Numbered from the stretch's first letter, positions 1 through 9,567 are shown. The stretch is 48,300 nucleotides of DNA from Psychromonas sp. 14N.309.X.WAT.B.A12 (GCF_030397575.1 NZ_JAPNXS010000016.1:1-48300), one strand, 5' to 3'. The notes: generated from the sequence alone by a model not told the origin. Numbers and translations are program-made.

Positions 1-34
1 ACTCGCTGGGTAACTTGCGTTCCGTCCCGTGTCT

Positions 35-105
35 GTGGGTGCGCATTATAGGGATCTTCGAAAGGTAAGCAAGCGTTTATTGCTGTTTTTTTTGATTATT
101 TTACT
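35..105 (-). promoter_or_regulatory. rRNA-operon-like (rrn P1 type) promoter reading out of the window
   Basis: On the minus strand there is a perfect -10 TATAAT (45-50) and a -35-like TTGCTT (67-72) separated by 16 bp, the spacing known for E. coli rrn P1. The -10 is followed by a GC-rich GCGC discriminator, and CCCTATAATGCGC plus the nearby GACACGG resemble E. coli rrnB P1 as I remember it. Upstream (73-105) is an A/T-rich stretch with an A8 run on the minus strand, fitting an UP element. The transcript would start near position 36 and leave the window. Inference: it drives an rRNA or tRNA operon to the left; the RNA gene itself is not visible. Confidence 0.75.
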
Positions 106-155
106 GACCGCTTAATTAACAAACAAACTGCTCGAAATAACACGCTTTTGTGCTG

Positions 156-593
156 TTATTTTGTACTTATCATCTTGTTTAAGCTATTCGCTGGATAAAG
201 GATCGCAGAAAGTAATTTAGCAATCACGCTACCAATAAGTAATGCAGATAAAGAAAATATGATAATAAGGGGTTCATTATCAGTTAATAGATTAGTTATT
301 ATGCAAGTGGTAACAAATAAGATAAGCGGAATGATGTAAACAACTAAAGAACTTTGCACAATATCTTTGTTATCGACTAATAATTCAATTTGCTTATTAA
401 CCTCCATACCTTCTTTATAAGGCATGGAAATTTGATGAGATTTATCACTAAGGCCTTTCGCTACTACACCAACACCACAATTATCATTGCTGCTACAAGA
501 TTTGCATGCGGATTTAGAGATGCACTCTACGATCACACTCTTCTCACCATTTACTTCGGTAATTTCAATAATACGGCCAGTTTCTTTTAACAT
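156..593 (-). CDS. rseC: RseC, SoxR-reducing/sigma-E operon membrane protein
   Basis: A 145-aa inner-membrane protein of the RseC/MucC family. A short cytoplasmic N-terminal domain carries the family's cysteine cluster (C24, C30, C33, C39, in CKSCSSNDNCGVG). Two adjacent hydrophobic segments follow (about residues 80-100 and 106-128). Known family role: part of the SoxR-reducing system with the Rsx complex and a minor modulator of sigma-E. It is the last gene of rpoE-rseA-rseB-rseC; its ATG overlaps the rseB stop by one base (TAATG), which implies translational coupling. An imperfect hairpin (135-161) covers its stop codon. Confidence 0.93.
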   Translation of the reverse strand: MLKETGRIIEITEVNGEKSVIVECISKSACKSCSSNDNCGVGVVAKGLSDKSHQISMPYKEGMEVNKQIELLVDNKDIVQSSLVVYIIPLILFVTTCIITNLLTDNEPLIIIFSLSALLIGSVIAKLLSAILYPANSLNKMISTK

Positions 594-1603
594 TAATTCA
601 CCGGTTTGATAGAAGCCGCTATTTTTTCTGCGGTGACTAATGGGATTTCGCCAATAATATTGACTTCTACACTATCAATTTGTTTTGTATAAATAAGTGT
701 TGCACCACGTTGTATAATATTTTTCTGATCGGCCAACAATGCTTTTTTACTTGATATATATACTGAAACGCTGACTATTCCATCATTAAGCATAAGATAA
801 GAGACAGGATCAGTATCATGCATCATTAGTTTATGTTGATCGTCTTTAATTACTTTAAAACCTGTAGGTAACCAATCGACATTCCAATCAGCTATTTCCG
901 TAGTGGTGTTATGCGGTAAGTTTAATATATCTGGTGTAGCTTGGGTACTTAATTGCTTTATCCATGGACTGACTGTTTCACTAATACTCATCGAAACAAC
1001 CATGGTTTGTTCTAATATTACATTAGACTTGTTAATTATGTCTAAACGCAACGGTAAATAACTATCTAGATCTAACCACACTATATAGCTATAACGGTAA
1101 TTATCTTTACTGATCATACGGATCGCGATGGCTTTTTTACCGGCAATTCTATCTTTACCTAGGATAATGTATTCGTAACTTCTATTACCACTTTTAAAAT
1201 CAAAGTTAGCGATATCGGCAAATACACTTTGGTCTTGATGGCTTAGTAAGCTGTAAGGTTGGTTTCCTTGCTGATAGAAGCTAATTTTTCCATCAAATTG
1301 TAACGACTCCCGCATTGTACCATTTAAGTAAGTAAAATAGGTAATACGTTTGCCATCAATAATGCCATGAACAAGCTGTTTAGGCTGTATTTGGTTCTGT
1401 GCTGTATTTAAATAAAGCAGCGTATAATTCAAATTATTATAAGCTTGCTTCATATTATTTAAATAAGTTAAAGCGGACGGTAAATCTGTTGGCTCTGTTT
1501 TTACGACTTGAGATTGTGTTTGTTCAGAGCTCGCCATTAGTTGCGGTGACACTATTAATGATGCTAGTGAAACTAACGCAACTAAAAATAATCGATGTTT
1601 CAT
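593..1603 (-). CDS. rseB: RseB, periplasmic negative regulator of sigma-E
   Basis: A 336-aa MucB/RseB family protein. The N-terminus has a clear signal peptide (about residues 1-24, ending near LMAS), so the mature protein is periplasmic. Known family role: it binds the periplasmic part of RseA and protects it from DegS cleavage, and it senses mislocalised lipoproteins or LPS. The body shows the two-domain layout of the family: an LolA-like N-terminal domain (DGKRITYFTYLNG, YRYSYIVWLDLDSYLPLRLD) and a smaller C-terminal domain from about residue 230 (PTGFKVI). It starts 8 nt after the rseA stop and ends overlapping rseC. Confidence 0.95.
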   Translation of the reverse strand: MKHRLFLVALVSLASLIVSPQLMASSEQTQSQVVKTEPTDLPSALTYLNNMKQAYNNLNYTLLYLNTAQNQIQPKQLVHGIIDGKRITYFTYLNGTMRESLQFDGKISFYQQGNQPYSLLSHQDQSVFADIANFDFKSGNRSYEYIILGKDRIAGKKAIAIRMISKDNYRYSYIVWLDLDSYLPLRLDIINKSNVILEQTMVVSMSISETVSPWIKQLSTQATPDILNLPHNTTTEIADWNVDWLPTGFKVIKDDQHKLMMHDTDPVSYLMLNDGIVSVSVYISSKKALLADQKNIIQRGATLIYTKQIDSVEVNIIGEIPLVTAEKIAASIKPVN

Positions 1604-1611
1604 CGCTAACC

Positions 1612-2142
1612 TTAAGGTTTTGTTTGCAACTGTAACTGATGGTCCTTCATTAACGCTTCTAAACGTTCATTACGTTCTTTAATATCATTTTCTGTTTGTG
1701 CAGGTGTTGCTTGTAAACTTACCGGTGCAGCTGCTCCACCAAACGGTACTGTATTCAGTACAGGTGTTGAACTTGCATCAGTTGCATTGTCTTGGTTTAC
1801 AATTAAGCTACTTACTACCACTACACCAGCTACAGATGCAGCAATTGCATATTGTCCAAAACGTTTCATAAACGGAACAACATTAGTATCTTGTTTTTCA
1901 GGTGTTGTTAATGGGACAACATTATCATCTTGCATTTCGCCAGCAATCGCTGCCATTACACTATCAGTCACATCAACTCGTAAATCTAAGCCATCGCTTT
2001 CTTCACGGAGAACGTCACCAATTAGTTGGTATCTTGAGAATTGTTGTTGTAATTCAACATCCCCAAGTACTGCGTCGATGATCTCTTGGTCATCAAACTC
2101 ATTATCAATGAGCGATGATAGATCTTGTGAATATTCTTTCAT
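1612..2142 (-). CDS. rseA: RseA, anti-sigma-E factor
   Basis: A single-pass inner-membrane anti-sigma factor of about 176 aa. The N-terminal cytoplasmic part (LSSLIDNEFDDQEI then FSRYQLIGDVLRE) matches the sigma-binding domain of RseA. A transmembrane helix follows at about residues 98-117 (YAIAASVAGVVVVSSLIV), then a periplasmic tail. The reading frame is open back to a TTG directly after the rpoE stop. Tandem ATGs lie at 2145 and 2142, and GGAA at 2149-2152 is 6 nt from the ATG at 2142, so I chose that start. Known role: it holds RpoE at the membrane until DegS/RseP proteolysis. Confidence 0.93.
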   Translation of the reverse strand: MKEYSQDLSSLIDNEFDDQEIIDAVLGDVELQQQFSRYQLIGDVLREESDGLDLRVDVTDSVMAAIAGEMQDDNVVPLTTPEKQDTNVVPFMKRFGQYAIAASVAGVVVVSSLIVNQDNATDASSTPVLNTVPFGGAAAPVSLQATPAQTENDIKERNERLEALMKDHQLQLQTKP

Positions 2143-2154
2143 CATCAATTCCAA

Positions 2155-2733
2155 TTAATTTTCTAATAAGGGTTTGAGTTGTTTGTCAATTGCTTCACGA
2201 GCCCTAAAGATACGTGAACGGACGGTACCAATTGGACAATTTTCAATTTGTGCAATTTCGTCATAGCTCATTCCTTCAAGTTCGCGCAAAGTAATCGCAG
2301 ACTTCAACTCATCTGGTAAACCACCAATCACTTTTAAGATGACTTGCTTAACTTCCTGAGAGTGTAAAATTGACTCAGGATTATCTTCATCTTTTAAAGC
2401 GCCACTACCGTCATAACTATCAGCTTCTTCAGCATCAATGTCAGATGCAGGCGGACGACGGCTTTGACTGGTTAAGTAATTTTTTGCAGTATTAACCGTA
2501 ATGCGAAATAGCCAAGTATAAAAAGCACTATCACCTCTAAAGTTGGGTAATGATTTATATACTTTTATAAACACTTCTTGCGACACATCAGGAATATCAC
2601 CTGAGCTGCGCACATAACGTGTTAATATATTAGCCACACGCGTCTGGTACTTACGTACTAATAATGCAAATGCTTGTTGCTCACCATTTTGTATACGTTG
2701 TATTAACTGTAAATCTAATTCACGCTCATTCAT
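2155..2733 (-). CDS. rpoE: RNA polymerase sigma-E factor RpoE
   Basis: A 192-aa ECF sigma factor. Region 2 is seen in residues 1-90 (LVRKYQTRVANILTRYVR, VSQEVFIKVYKSLPNFRGDSAFYTWLFRI, with the typical TAKNYL). Region 4 follows from about 130 (LPDELKSAITLRELEGMSYDEIAQIENCPIGTVRSRIFRARE). Length and sequence fit RpoE of enteric and marine gammaproteobacteria. Known role: envelope-stress response to misfolded outer-membrane proteins. It is first in its operon with rseABC downstream and is divergent from nadB, the usual arrangement. A likely self-controlled promoter lies just upstream. Confidence 0.97.
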   Translation of the reverse strand: MNERELDLQLIQRIQNGEQQAFALLVRKYQTRVANILTRYVRSSGDIPDVSQEVFIKVYKSLPNFRGDSAFYTWLFRITVNTAKNYLTSQSRRPPASDIDAEEADSYDGSGALKDEDNPESILHSQEVKQVILKVIGGLPDELKSAITLRELEGMSYDEIAQIENCPIGTVRSRIFRAREAIDKQLKPLLEN

Positions 2734-2779
2734 TGAGCTTTTCTACCTATATTTATAGTGAGCTATCAATTCTCACAGA

Positions 2780-2807
2780 TATGACTTTTATAAAAAAAGA
2801 AAGTTCC
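2780..2807 (-). promoter_or_regulatory. Candidate sigma-E-dependent promoter of rpoE
   Basis: On the minus strand GGAACTT (2801-2807) is followed after 15 bp by GTCATA (2780-2785). GGAACTT is the sigma-E -35 consensus, and the -10 fits the loose sigma-E TCNNA class. The distance to the rpoE start is about 47 bp. rpoE autoregulation through such a promoter is established in E. coli; use here is inferred. Confidence 0.7.
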
Positions 2808-2901
2808 AAATTAATTCAAAACAATGATGTTTTTGGATAAACTCTCTAGTTACTCGAAATGTTAGTTACATTATTTTACCCAAAACAGAGCATATAATGC
2901 C

Positions 2902-4530
2902 ATGGCAGAGAATAAAACAACACCTGAACATCAATACACTTGTGACGTACTAATCATTGGAGCAGGTGCCGCGGGCTTATCACTAGCCTTAAAAATTGCA
3001 GATCACAGCAATGTAAGAGTATTAAGTAAAGGTAGCTTGTCTGAAGGATCAACCTATTATGCGCAGGGTGGAGTTGCTGCAGTATTCTCTGATGATGATA
3101 GTACTGACTCACATTTTAAAGATACGCTAATAGCCGGTGCCGGTTTATGTGATGAAGATGCGGTCAACTTTACCGTGACTAACGCCAAAGAAAGCATGCA
3201 ATGGTTAATTGATACGGGTGTTGATTTCGATACCGAAACCAATGATCAATCAGAAACGCAATATCATTTAACTCGTGAAGGTGGGCATTCACATCGTCGC
3301 ATATTGCATGCAGCTGATGCCACAGGAAGAGAGATTGAAGAGTCTTTATTAAGCGCTGTTAAAAAACACCCTAACATCACCTTAATGGAAGGCTATAATG
3401 CTATTGATTTAATTACAACTCGTAAATTAAATCTGCCTGCCAACCGTGTACTAGGTGCTTATGTTTGGAATAGAAAAGCGGAGCAAGTGGAAACGGTTAA
3501 CGCACACTTTGTAACGCTCGCGACAGGTGGTGCAAGTAAAGTTTATCAATATACTAGTAACCCTGATGTATCTAGTGGCGATGGTGTTGCATTAGCTTGG
3601 CGTAGTGGTTGCCGTGTAGCCAATATGGAGTTTAATCAATTTCATCCAACCTGTTTATACCATGCAGACGCAAAGAACTTTTTATTAACTGAAGCGTTGC
3701 GTGGTGAAGGGGCTTTATTACTACGCCCTGATGGCACAAGATTTATGCCTGACTTTGATGATAGAGGTGAATTAGCGCCACGTGATATCGTCGCACGAGC
3801 GATTGATTATGAGATGAAACGCTTAGGTGTGGATTGTATGTACCTCGATATCAGCCATAAACCAAAAGACTTTATCATTAAACATTTCCCTACTATATAT
3901 CAACGTTGTTTATCATTAGGTTTAGATATTGCTGAGCAGCCAATGCCAATTGTTCCTGCTGCACATTATACCTGTGGAGGTGTAATGATCGATCATCATG
4001 GTCAAACCGATATTGACGGTTTATATGCCATTGGTGAAGTGACTTATACCGGATTACATGGGGCGAATCGATTAGCATCAAACTCGTTATTAGAATGTAT
4101 TGTTTACGCACACGCTTGTGCAAAAGATATCATTAACCGCATCCCTTTTTATAAACAAAGAAAGTTTGCCAAAATTCCTGATTGGGATGATAGCCAAGTT
4201 GAAAACTCTGACGAGCAAGTTGTGATCCAACATAACTGGCACGAGTTACGTTTATTTATGTGGGATTATGTTGGGATTGTTCGTACTGATAAACGTTTAC
4301 AACGCGCCTTAAGCCGAGTTGAATTATTACAACACGAGATCACTGAGTATTACAGTAACTTTAAAGTAGGTAATAACCTATTAGAGTTAAGAAACTTAGT
4401 ACAAGTCGCTGAATTGATAATAAAAAGTGCAATACAAAGAAAAGAAAGTCGTGGTTTACATTATAACCTAGACCACCCTAATCTTGGTGAAAACCCTAAA
4501 CCTACGATTTTAAATCCTAATAAGGACTAA
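2902..4530 (+). CDS. nadB: L-aspartate oxidase NadB
   Basis: A 542-aa flavoprotein that oxidises L-aspartate to iminoaspartate, the first step of de novo NAD synthesis, in the cytoplasm. The FAD dinucleotide-binding motif GAGAAG is at residues 20-25. The substrate/flavin regions of the succinate dehydrogenase/NadB family follow ([75 protein letters not shown]). Length is normal. It is divergent from rpoE, a conserved arrangement, and its stop overlaps that of ygfX by 4 nt (convergent). Confidence 0.97.
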   Translation: MAENKTTPEHQYTCDVLIIGAGAAGLSLALKIADHSNVRVLSKGSLSEGSTYYAQGGVAAVFSDDDSTDSHFKDTLIAGAGLCDEDAVNFTVTNAKESMQWLIDTGVDFDTETNDQSETQYHLTREGGHSHRRILHAADATGREIEESLLSAVKKHPNITLMEGYNAIDLITTRKLNLPANRVLGAYVWNRKAEQVETVNAHFVTLATGGASKVYQYTSNPDVSSGDGVALAWRSGCRVANMEFNQFHPTCLYHADAKNFLLTEALRGEGALLLRPDGTRFMPDFDDRGELAPRDIVARAIDYEMKRLGVDCMYLDISHKPKDFIIKHFPTIYQRCLSLGLDIAEQPMPIVPAAHYTCGGVMIDHHGQTDIDGLYAIGEVTYTGLHGANRLASNSLLECIVYAHACAKDIINRIPFYKQRKFAKIPDWDDSQVENSDEQVVIQHNWHELRLFMWDYVGIVRTDKRLQRALSRVELLQHEITEYYSNFKVGNNLLELRNLVQVAELIIKSAIQRKESRGLHYNLDHPNLGENPKPTILNPNKD

Positions 4531-4973
4531 TCGGTGTGAGCAGTGTTAATTAATCGGGCAAGTAACCGGTACTCTTCCTCTGCCACACTATCATAAAACA
4601 CGATAAACCATTTTCTAGGATTATCGTGTTTTACTTCGACTAGCAACGCATCCACCTGCTCTACGCATAAAAATATAACCCAATCATTATAAAAAGAACG
4701 CTTATTAATCGCACCAACTAACCGCGAAGGTTTACTTATTTCAATATTGCCACCATCAGCAACTAAGCAAGTAAAAGGATGCTGTACTGATGAGTGAACA
4801 AAATAAACTGAGCTAACAATATAAAGTAATAAGAAGATTGCACTTAGCCAGCCAATCCCCCATAACAGCAATAATATAATGGCACTGAACAGTAATAAGG
4901 TTATCGCCAAGACTTTGGCGATAAGTGACGGAGTGGTTGTTAACTTATACTTTAACGCGCTTGAGGATGACAT
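4527..4973 (-). CDS. ygfX: YgfX-family membrane protein paired with SdhE
   Basis: A protein of about 148 aa with two adjacent transmembrane helices near its N-terminus ([20 protein letters not shown] and [16 protein letters not shown]), followed by a soluble C-terminal domain. This layout and the position directly after sdhE match YgfX (also called CptA), whose role is described in the literature as a cell-division/cytoskeleton toxin or as a partner of SdhE; the role is disputed. The frame is open further upstream, but the start [11 protein letters not shown] at 4973 gives the family length (about 135-150 aa) and a 29-nt overlap with sdhE, against 104 nt for the longest form. Confidence 0.8.
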   Translation of the reverse strand: MSSSSALKYKLTTTPSLIAKVLAITLLLFSAIILLLLWGIGWLSAIFLLLYIVSSVYFVHSSVQHPFTCLVADGGNIEISKPSRLVGAINKRSFYNDWVIFLCVEQVDALLVEVKHDNPRKWFIVFYDSVAEEEYRLLARLINTAHTD

Positions 4974-5196
4974 TGACAATTTCAGCAAGCTGCGGATCTG
5001 GGCATTGCTCATGTCCCATAAACCAAGCGAATAATTCAGGGTCTTCACAGGTTAATAGACGTTGGAAATACAACTTATGTTGATCGCTTAAATCAGTATA
5101 TGCTTCTTTCGCAAAAGGCATTAACAACACATCGAGTTCTAACATACCACGACGACAAGCCCATATTAAACGGGAAAGAGGAACCTCTTTTAGCAT
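4945..5196 (-). CDS. sdhE: SdhE, FAD assembly factor for succinate dehydrogenase
   Basis: A protein of 83 aa with the hallmark RRGMLELD motif (RGxxE) of SdhE/YgfY (CptB), needed for covalent FAD attachment to SdhA and FrdA. The conserved C-terminal part LLTCEDPELFAWFMGHEQCPDPQL is also typical. The frame extends upstream to 5241, but AAGGAAGG (about 5204-5211) sits 7 nt before the ATG at 5196, and this start matches the family N-terminus. Followed by overlapping ygfX. Confidence 0.93.
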   Translation of the reverse strand: MLKEVPLSRLIWACRRGMLELDVLLMPFAKEAYTDLSDQHKLYFQRLLTCEDPELFAWFMGHEQCPDPQLAEIVNVILKRVKV

Positions 5197-5419
5197 GACT
5201 AAACCTTCCTTTTTAAATGAAAACGTTAAGTTATTGATCAACTTATCCGTATAAAATTTGAAACAAGCCAGTAGCTTATTATAAGCGACTATATTAGTCA
5301 GTTATTTATTCTGATAAATATCCAGTGTATGACATCAATAGCATAATTTATCAGTTGTAAAATAGACTATTGGCGATAACATTGTATAAAAACACATTCG
5401 TCCATAAATGAGGCCAAAC

Positions 5420-6397
5420 ATGCTAACACTTAGCCAACTTGAGAATATCAGTCAATTACCCGTTCTTGTTCTCTGTCCACTCGATAGCTGGGACTTGATC
5501 AGCATAACAGGTGAAGACCGTGTTACGTTTTTACAAGGACAACTTACTTGTGACTTAACCCAGTTAGCACCAGGTGAGCAAACATTAGCAGCGCATTGTA
5601 ACCCTCAAGGTAAAGCATGGACTATCGCACGAGTCATTATACTGGCAGATCGTATTCTACTCACTCAACCTAACTCTGTATCTGCAATACAATTACCAGA
5701 ACTTAAAAAGTATGCCGCTTTCTCTAAAGTAACTATTGAGAAAGAAACAGAATATAAAATATTAGGTTTAGCCGGTCGCAAGTCAGCAGAGTATATTGCA
5801 GAAGAGGTTGATACCGCAGCAACTCATGATACCAGTCGCTTATTAGAAACAGGTACAGTGCTAATTAAACAACCCTACCCTTCATTACGTTACCTTGCAG
5901 TGATGAAAAACGATGTGGCGGATGCATTAGTAAAAGACTTAGCAGGTAAAGCAGAAATCTTTGACGATAGCTTATGGAATGCTATGAACATCGCAGCGGG
6001 TGTTGGTTTTTTAACAGCGGAAACGGCAGCACAGTTTATTCCTCAAATGCTAAATTTACAGGCGTTAAACGGCATTAGTTTTACTAAAGGGTGCTACATT
6101 GGTCAAGAAACCGTAGCACGAGCGAAATACCGTGGAGCCAATAAGCGCGCTATGTTTATTTTGACAGGCCGCTCAACTGAATGCCCTGCCGCAGGTCAAA
6201 CGGTGGAAGTACTATTAAACAATAACTGGAAAAGAGTCGGTACTGTTGTCTCTGCTAGCCAATATGGTGATGGTCATATTGAGGTCTTAGCTGTATTACC
6301 AAAAGACACCAATCAAGAAGATATATTCCAAATTAAAGAGTTAGACGGGTCAACACTTTATTACGCACCGCTACCCTACCAAATAGTAGAAGACTAA
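5420..6397 (+). CDS. ygfZ: YgfZ, folate-binding iron-sulfur cluster repair protein
   Basis: A 325-aa GcvT-like protein of the YgfZ/COG0354 family. The family signature K-G-C-Y-x-G-Q-E is present (KGCYIGQETVARAKYRG). The N-terminal fold segments VTFLQGQLTCDLTQL and HCNPQGK are also typical. Known role: folate-dependent maintenance of certain Fe-S enzymes such as MiaB. An upstream in-frame ATG exists at 5408, but GAGG (5410-5413) lies 6 nt before the ATG at 5420, so I chose that start. It is divergent from sdhE/ygfX, as in many gammaproteobacteria. Confidence 0.93.
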   Translation: MLTLSQLENISQLPVLVLCPLDSWDLISITGEDRVTFLQGQLTCDLTQLAPGEQTLAAHCNPQGKAWTIARVIILADRILLTQPNSVSAIQLPELKKYAAFSKVTIEKETEYKILGLAGRKSAEYIAEEVDTAATHDTSRLLETGTVLIKQPYPSLRYLAVMKNDVADALVKDLAGKAEIFDDSLWNAMNIAAGVGFLTAETAAQFIPQMLNLQALNGISFTKGCYIGQETVARAKYRGANKRAMFILTGRSTECPAAGQTVEVLLNNNWKRVGTVVSASQYGDGHIEVLAVLPKDTNQEDIFQIKELDGSTLYYAPLPYQIVED

Positions 6398-6405
6398 ATT
6401 AACTT

Positions 6406-6426
6406 GCCCTTAATTTTATTAAGGGC
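6406..6426 (+). terminator. Hairpin after ygfZ, possible terminator
   Basis: GCCCTTAA and TTAAGGGC form a perfect 8-bp stem with a 5-nt loop just after the ygfZ stop. No T-run follows, so termination by this hairpin alone is uncertain. Confidence 0.45.
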
Positions 6427-6536
6427 TTGCCCATTCCTAGATTGAGCCAATTTACACTATATTTACCAATAACAAGAATTAATGCTATGATGCTCACACT
6501 TTTTATAAGGTTGAATTAACACTAATACCTGTACTG

Positions 6537-9077
6537 ATGGAACACAGCTTGAGCCAAGAAATCATTCAATTACGCGATAAATCCGATGAGTTTTCTCGTC
6601 TACGCGTTAGATCTGCTCTCGCATTAATGAAAAAAGATGAAGCAAATGTGTTTCAAATTTGTCCATTATTATTCCATTACAATGCGCCTAGCTTACCGGG
6701 TTACATCAAAGGCGACGTCCCCGCTGGTATTAGCCAGTTTAATCCAACGAAAGAACATCAAGCACTTGCGCAGCAATTATTTTCAGTCGTTCCTGATTAT
6801 CCAGTAGAACAAGCTGAGATCATTGGCCTTTATGCTATGGGCAGTACTTCATCTATCGGGCAATGCTCTGAAAGTGATTTTGATATTTGGATCTGTTACG
6901 AGCATTCCTTAGATCCAGACCGTGTTGCTTTACTTAATAAAAAGTCATGGGAAATAACCTATTGGGCTGAAAGCTTAGGAGTAGAGTTAAACTTCTTCCT
7001 AATCCCTGATAACAAGTTCAGAGTAACAAACAAAGCCTCAATGAGTAATGAGTCCTGCGGTACATCGCAACATATGCTGTTGTTAGATGAATTTTACCGA
7101 ACGTCATTGCGTGTTGCTGGCCGTCGTATTCTATGGCGACAAATTCCACATGAGCATGAACATGATTATGATAATTATGTAAAAAACTTATATGATACCG
7201 GCCAAATAAACCCTGATGACTGGCTAGACCTTGGCGGCTTACATTGCGTGCCGGCAGAGGAGTTGTTTGGCGCTACATTATGGCAACTTTATAAGGGGAT
7301 CGATAATCCTTACAAAGCAACCTTAAAAACTATCTTGATGGAAGCTTATTCGTGGGAATACCCTAATACAGAGCTGATATCCACTTCTTATAAAAAAAGC
7401 TTCCAAGAGCAAGATTTCTACGATGAACATCTTGACCCTTATTGTTTGATGCTTGATAAAGTAAGCAATTATTTAATTAGCATTAATGATCTACAACGCT
7501 TAGAGCTCGTACGTGTTTGTTTCTATTTTAAAACAGAAGAGATGCTCTCTAAGCAATGTGATAATGAACATAATGCTTGGCGCCGCACTATTTTAAATAA
7601 ACTAGTCAAGCAATGGGGTTGGACTGCAAATCAAATTATCGATCTAGACAATCGTAATAATTGGAAGATACGTGAAGTAAAACAGGCTAATCACCTATTA
7701 CTTGATGCACTGATGCTGAGCTACAGTAATTTGATCAAATTTGCTCGAGTGAATGATATTAGTGAATCTATTAGTGCTGAAGATATCGGTATTTTGTCTC
7801 GAAAACTTTATGCAGCACATGAAACACTACCTGGTAAAGTAGATATTATTAACCCTAATATTTCACCTAATTTGATTGAGCATGATCTCAGCCTAATTCA
7901 GATTCCAGAACATCGCAAAAATAAGGCTGGTTGGTACTTATTTAATAGTACACTCGATCCATTTGAGTTAGCATCTACACCAAACCTTGGGTATTCGCCT
8001 TATTTATCTAAGCTAGTAGCTTGGAGTTATGTGAATGGATTATATGATGAAGACACTACATTACATTTATATAATCAAGGGTCAGATCTCGTTGATAAAA
8101 ACCTGAATCAATTTGCTAAAGATTTATATGCTGTATTTCCAATTTATGTCCCTAAAGCAAGTGATAAAGCACTGAGTGAACCTTGTGCCATTAAACATTT
8201 ATCCATTTTTTTAAATGTTGAAAAAGATCCAACACGACACTGGCAAGATACAGAAGAGAGTGAATTAAACCAGATCGATAATGTAATGGCCTATGGCGAG
8301 CATAAAGAGAGCCTAATTGGCAGTATCGATTTTATCTACCGTAATTCATGGAATGAAGTGCGTACTTTACACTTTAATAGTCAGTTCTCAGTAGTGGAAG
8401 CTTTAAATACTATCTTGTCAAAAATGCATCAAGATGCTTCACCTCCTCAACAGATTGATCTGTTTTGCTATAGTCGCCATTTTAGTGAACAAATTTGCCA
8501 ATCATTCGGTAGTAAACTGAATGAGTTTATTCAGTTACGTTTGCACACCGTACACACTCGTTCTGTACAAACATTGTGGACTGGCGGTAGAAAATTTGGA
8601 TTTTACTTTGAACGTAAAGGGGTTTCATTGCAGCATTTAGAAAGTGCAGTGGACATTTATAGTCATATCTCTAATAAAAAATTATCTGCAAGCTCATTGA
8701 ATTTAAAAACCACACATTATGACCAAACAGCTGATGTAATTGAATCGCACATTAGTGAAGGCTTAATACAATTCTTCTTTGAAAATTACCATAATGGTTT
8801 TAACGTTTATATTGCCAATGCAGAAAATGATGTAGAAACATTTTTAAACTTTGCAGGTTCAAAAAATGAATTTGTACAAAATGTTAATCGTTTTTATACT
8901 TCTAATAATCACTTATCTAATACAGAAGCGGAACAGATTAATTTCAACTTGCCGCAGTTTTATGATATTACACTAAATGAAGATAAAACCTTATCGCTTA
9001 ACCCCTTCAAAAGCAGCACTTTAGTGGCTTCTGCACAGGACTTAATTTCTGCATTAACTCCTGCTAACGAACAATAA
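6537..9077 (+). CDS. cyaA: Class I adenylate cyclase CyaA
   Basis: An 846-aa protein, about the length of E. coli CyaA (848). It makes cAMP from ATP, the ligand of CRP. The N-terminal catalytic half shows the class I start (LRDKSDEFSRLRVRSAL), the nucleotidyltransferase-like GSTSSIGQCSESDFDIWIC with its D-x-D pair, and GLHCVPAEELFGATLWQLYK. The C-terminal half is the regulatory region known to respond to phosphorylated EIIA-Glc. It stands alone between ygfZ and metJ. CRP-like sites occur upstream of the alginate and mannitol genes in this window. Confidence 0.97.
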   Translation: MEHSLSQEIIQLRDKSDEFSRLRVRSALALMKKDEANVFQICPLLFHYNAPSLPGYIKGDVPAGISQFNPTKEHQALAQQLFSVVPDYPVEQAEIIGLYAMGSTSSIGQCSESDFDIWICYEHSLDPDRVALLNKKSWEITYWAESLGVELNFFLIPDNKFRVTNKASMSNESCGTSQHMLLLDEFYRTSLRVAGRRILWRQIPHEHEHDYDNYVKNLYDTGQINPDDWLDLGGLHCVPAEELFGATLWQLYKGIDNPYKATLKTILMEAYSWEYPNTELISTSYKKSFQEQDFYDEHLDPYCLMLDKVSNYLISINDLQRLELVRVCFYFKTEEMLSKQCDNEHNAWRRTILNKLVKQWGWTANQIIDLDNRNNWKIREVKQANHLLLDALMLSYSNLIKFARVNDISESISAEDIGILSRKLYAAHETLPGKVDIINPNISPNLIEHDLSLIQIPEHRKNKAGWYLFNSTLDPFELASTPNLGYSPYLSKLVAWSYVNGLYDEDTTLHLYNQGSDLVDKNLNQFAKDLYAVFPIYVPKASDKALSEPCAIKHLSIFLNVEKDPTRHWQDTEESELNQIDNVMAYGEHKESLIGSIDFIYRNSWNEVRTLHFNSQFSVVEALNTILSKMHQDASPPQQIDLFCYSRHFSEQICQSFGSKLNEFIQLRLHTVHTRSVQTLWTGGRKFGFYFERKGVSLQHLESAVDIYSHISNKKLSASSLNLKTTHYDQTADVIESHISEGLIQFFFENYHNGFNVYIANAENDVETFLNFAGSKNEFVQNVNRFYTSNNHLSNTEAEQINFNLPQFYDITLNEDKTLSLNPFKSSTLVASAQDLISALTPANEQ

Positions 9078-9209
9078 ACGCTTTCGTTAAGTATTTTCCT
9101 ACTCAACTATCCTCTTTTAAATTATGGACTTCTAGCCCTCTTTACGTATAGATTGCCATGTTTAATTTATCGAGGTAAAATAAAGCATATTTTTTAAAAG
9201 GTTATTGCT

Positions 9210-9497
9210 ATGTCAACACAATGGAACGGTGAATATATTAGTCCTTATGCCGAACACGGGAAAAAAAGTGAACAGGTAAAAAAAGTGACTGTGTCGATAC
9301 CAACTAAGGTATTGAAAATATTGACAGATGAACGTACTCGTCGTCAGGTAAATAACTTACGCCACGCAACCAACAGTGAGTTGTTGTGCGAAGCTTTTTT
9401 GCACGCTTATACCGGTCAGCCTTTACCTGAAGATGAAGAACTTGATAAAAGCCAAAATGTAAATATTTCAGAGACTTTAAGCAAGTCAGCTAAATAA
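9210..9497 (+). CDS. metJ: MetJ, methionine repressor, with short C-terminus
   Basis: A 95-aa ribbon-helix-helix repressor that uses S-adenosylmethionine as corepressor and controls methionine genes. Residues 4-76 match E. coli MetJ almost throughout ([59 protein letters not shown]), including the DNA-binding beta strand. From residue 77 the sequence differs, and it stops about 10 residues early: the C-terminal segment ending in WEY in E. coli is absent, and no continuation is seen after the stop. Start ATG is preceded by AAAAGG. Confidence 0.95.
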   Translation: MSTQWNGEYISPYAEHGKKSEQVKKVTVSIPTKVLKILTDERTRRQVNNLRHATNSELLCEAFLHAYTGQPLPEDEELDKSQNVNISETLSKSAK

Positions 9498-9509
9498 ATT
9501 CATCAATAA

Positions 9510-9541
9510 AAAACCTCAATAAGCGATGCTCATTGAGGTTT
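9510..9541 (-). terminator. Shared terminator between metJ and eda
   Basis: AACCTCAAT (9512-9520) and ATTGAGGTT (9532-9540) form a 9-bp stem that extends inward past one mismatch. On the minus strand it is followed by a run of T, so it best serves the kdgK-eda transcript; the convergent metJ transcript can use the same stem. Confidence 0.8.
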
Positions 9542-9567
9542 CAACTAAGCTAATTTGACGATCGCAA

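Noticed and set aside
9125-9170. Met boxes upstream of metJ
   Set aside because: GGACTTCT and GTATAGAT are only partial matches to AGACGTCT and are not arranged as tandem 8-bp repeats.
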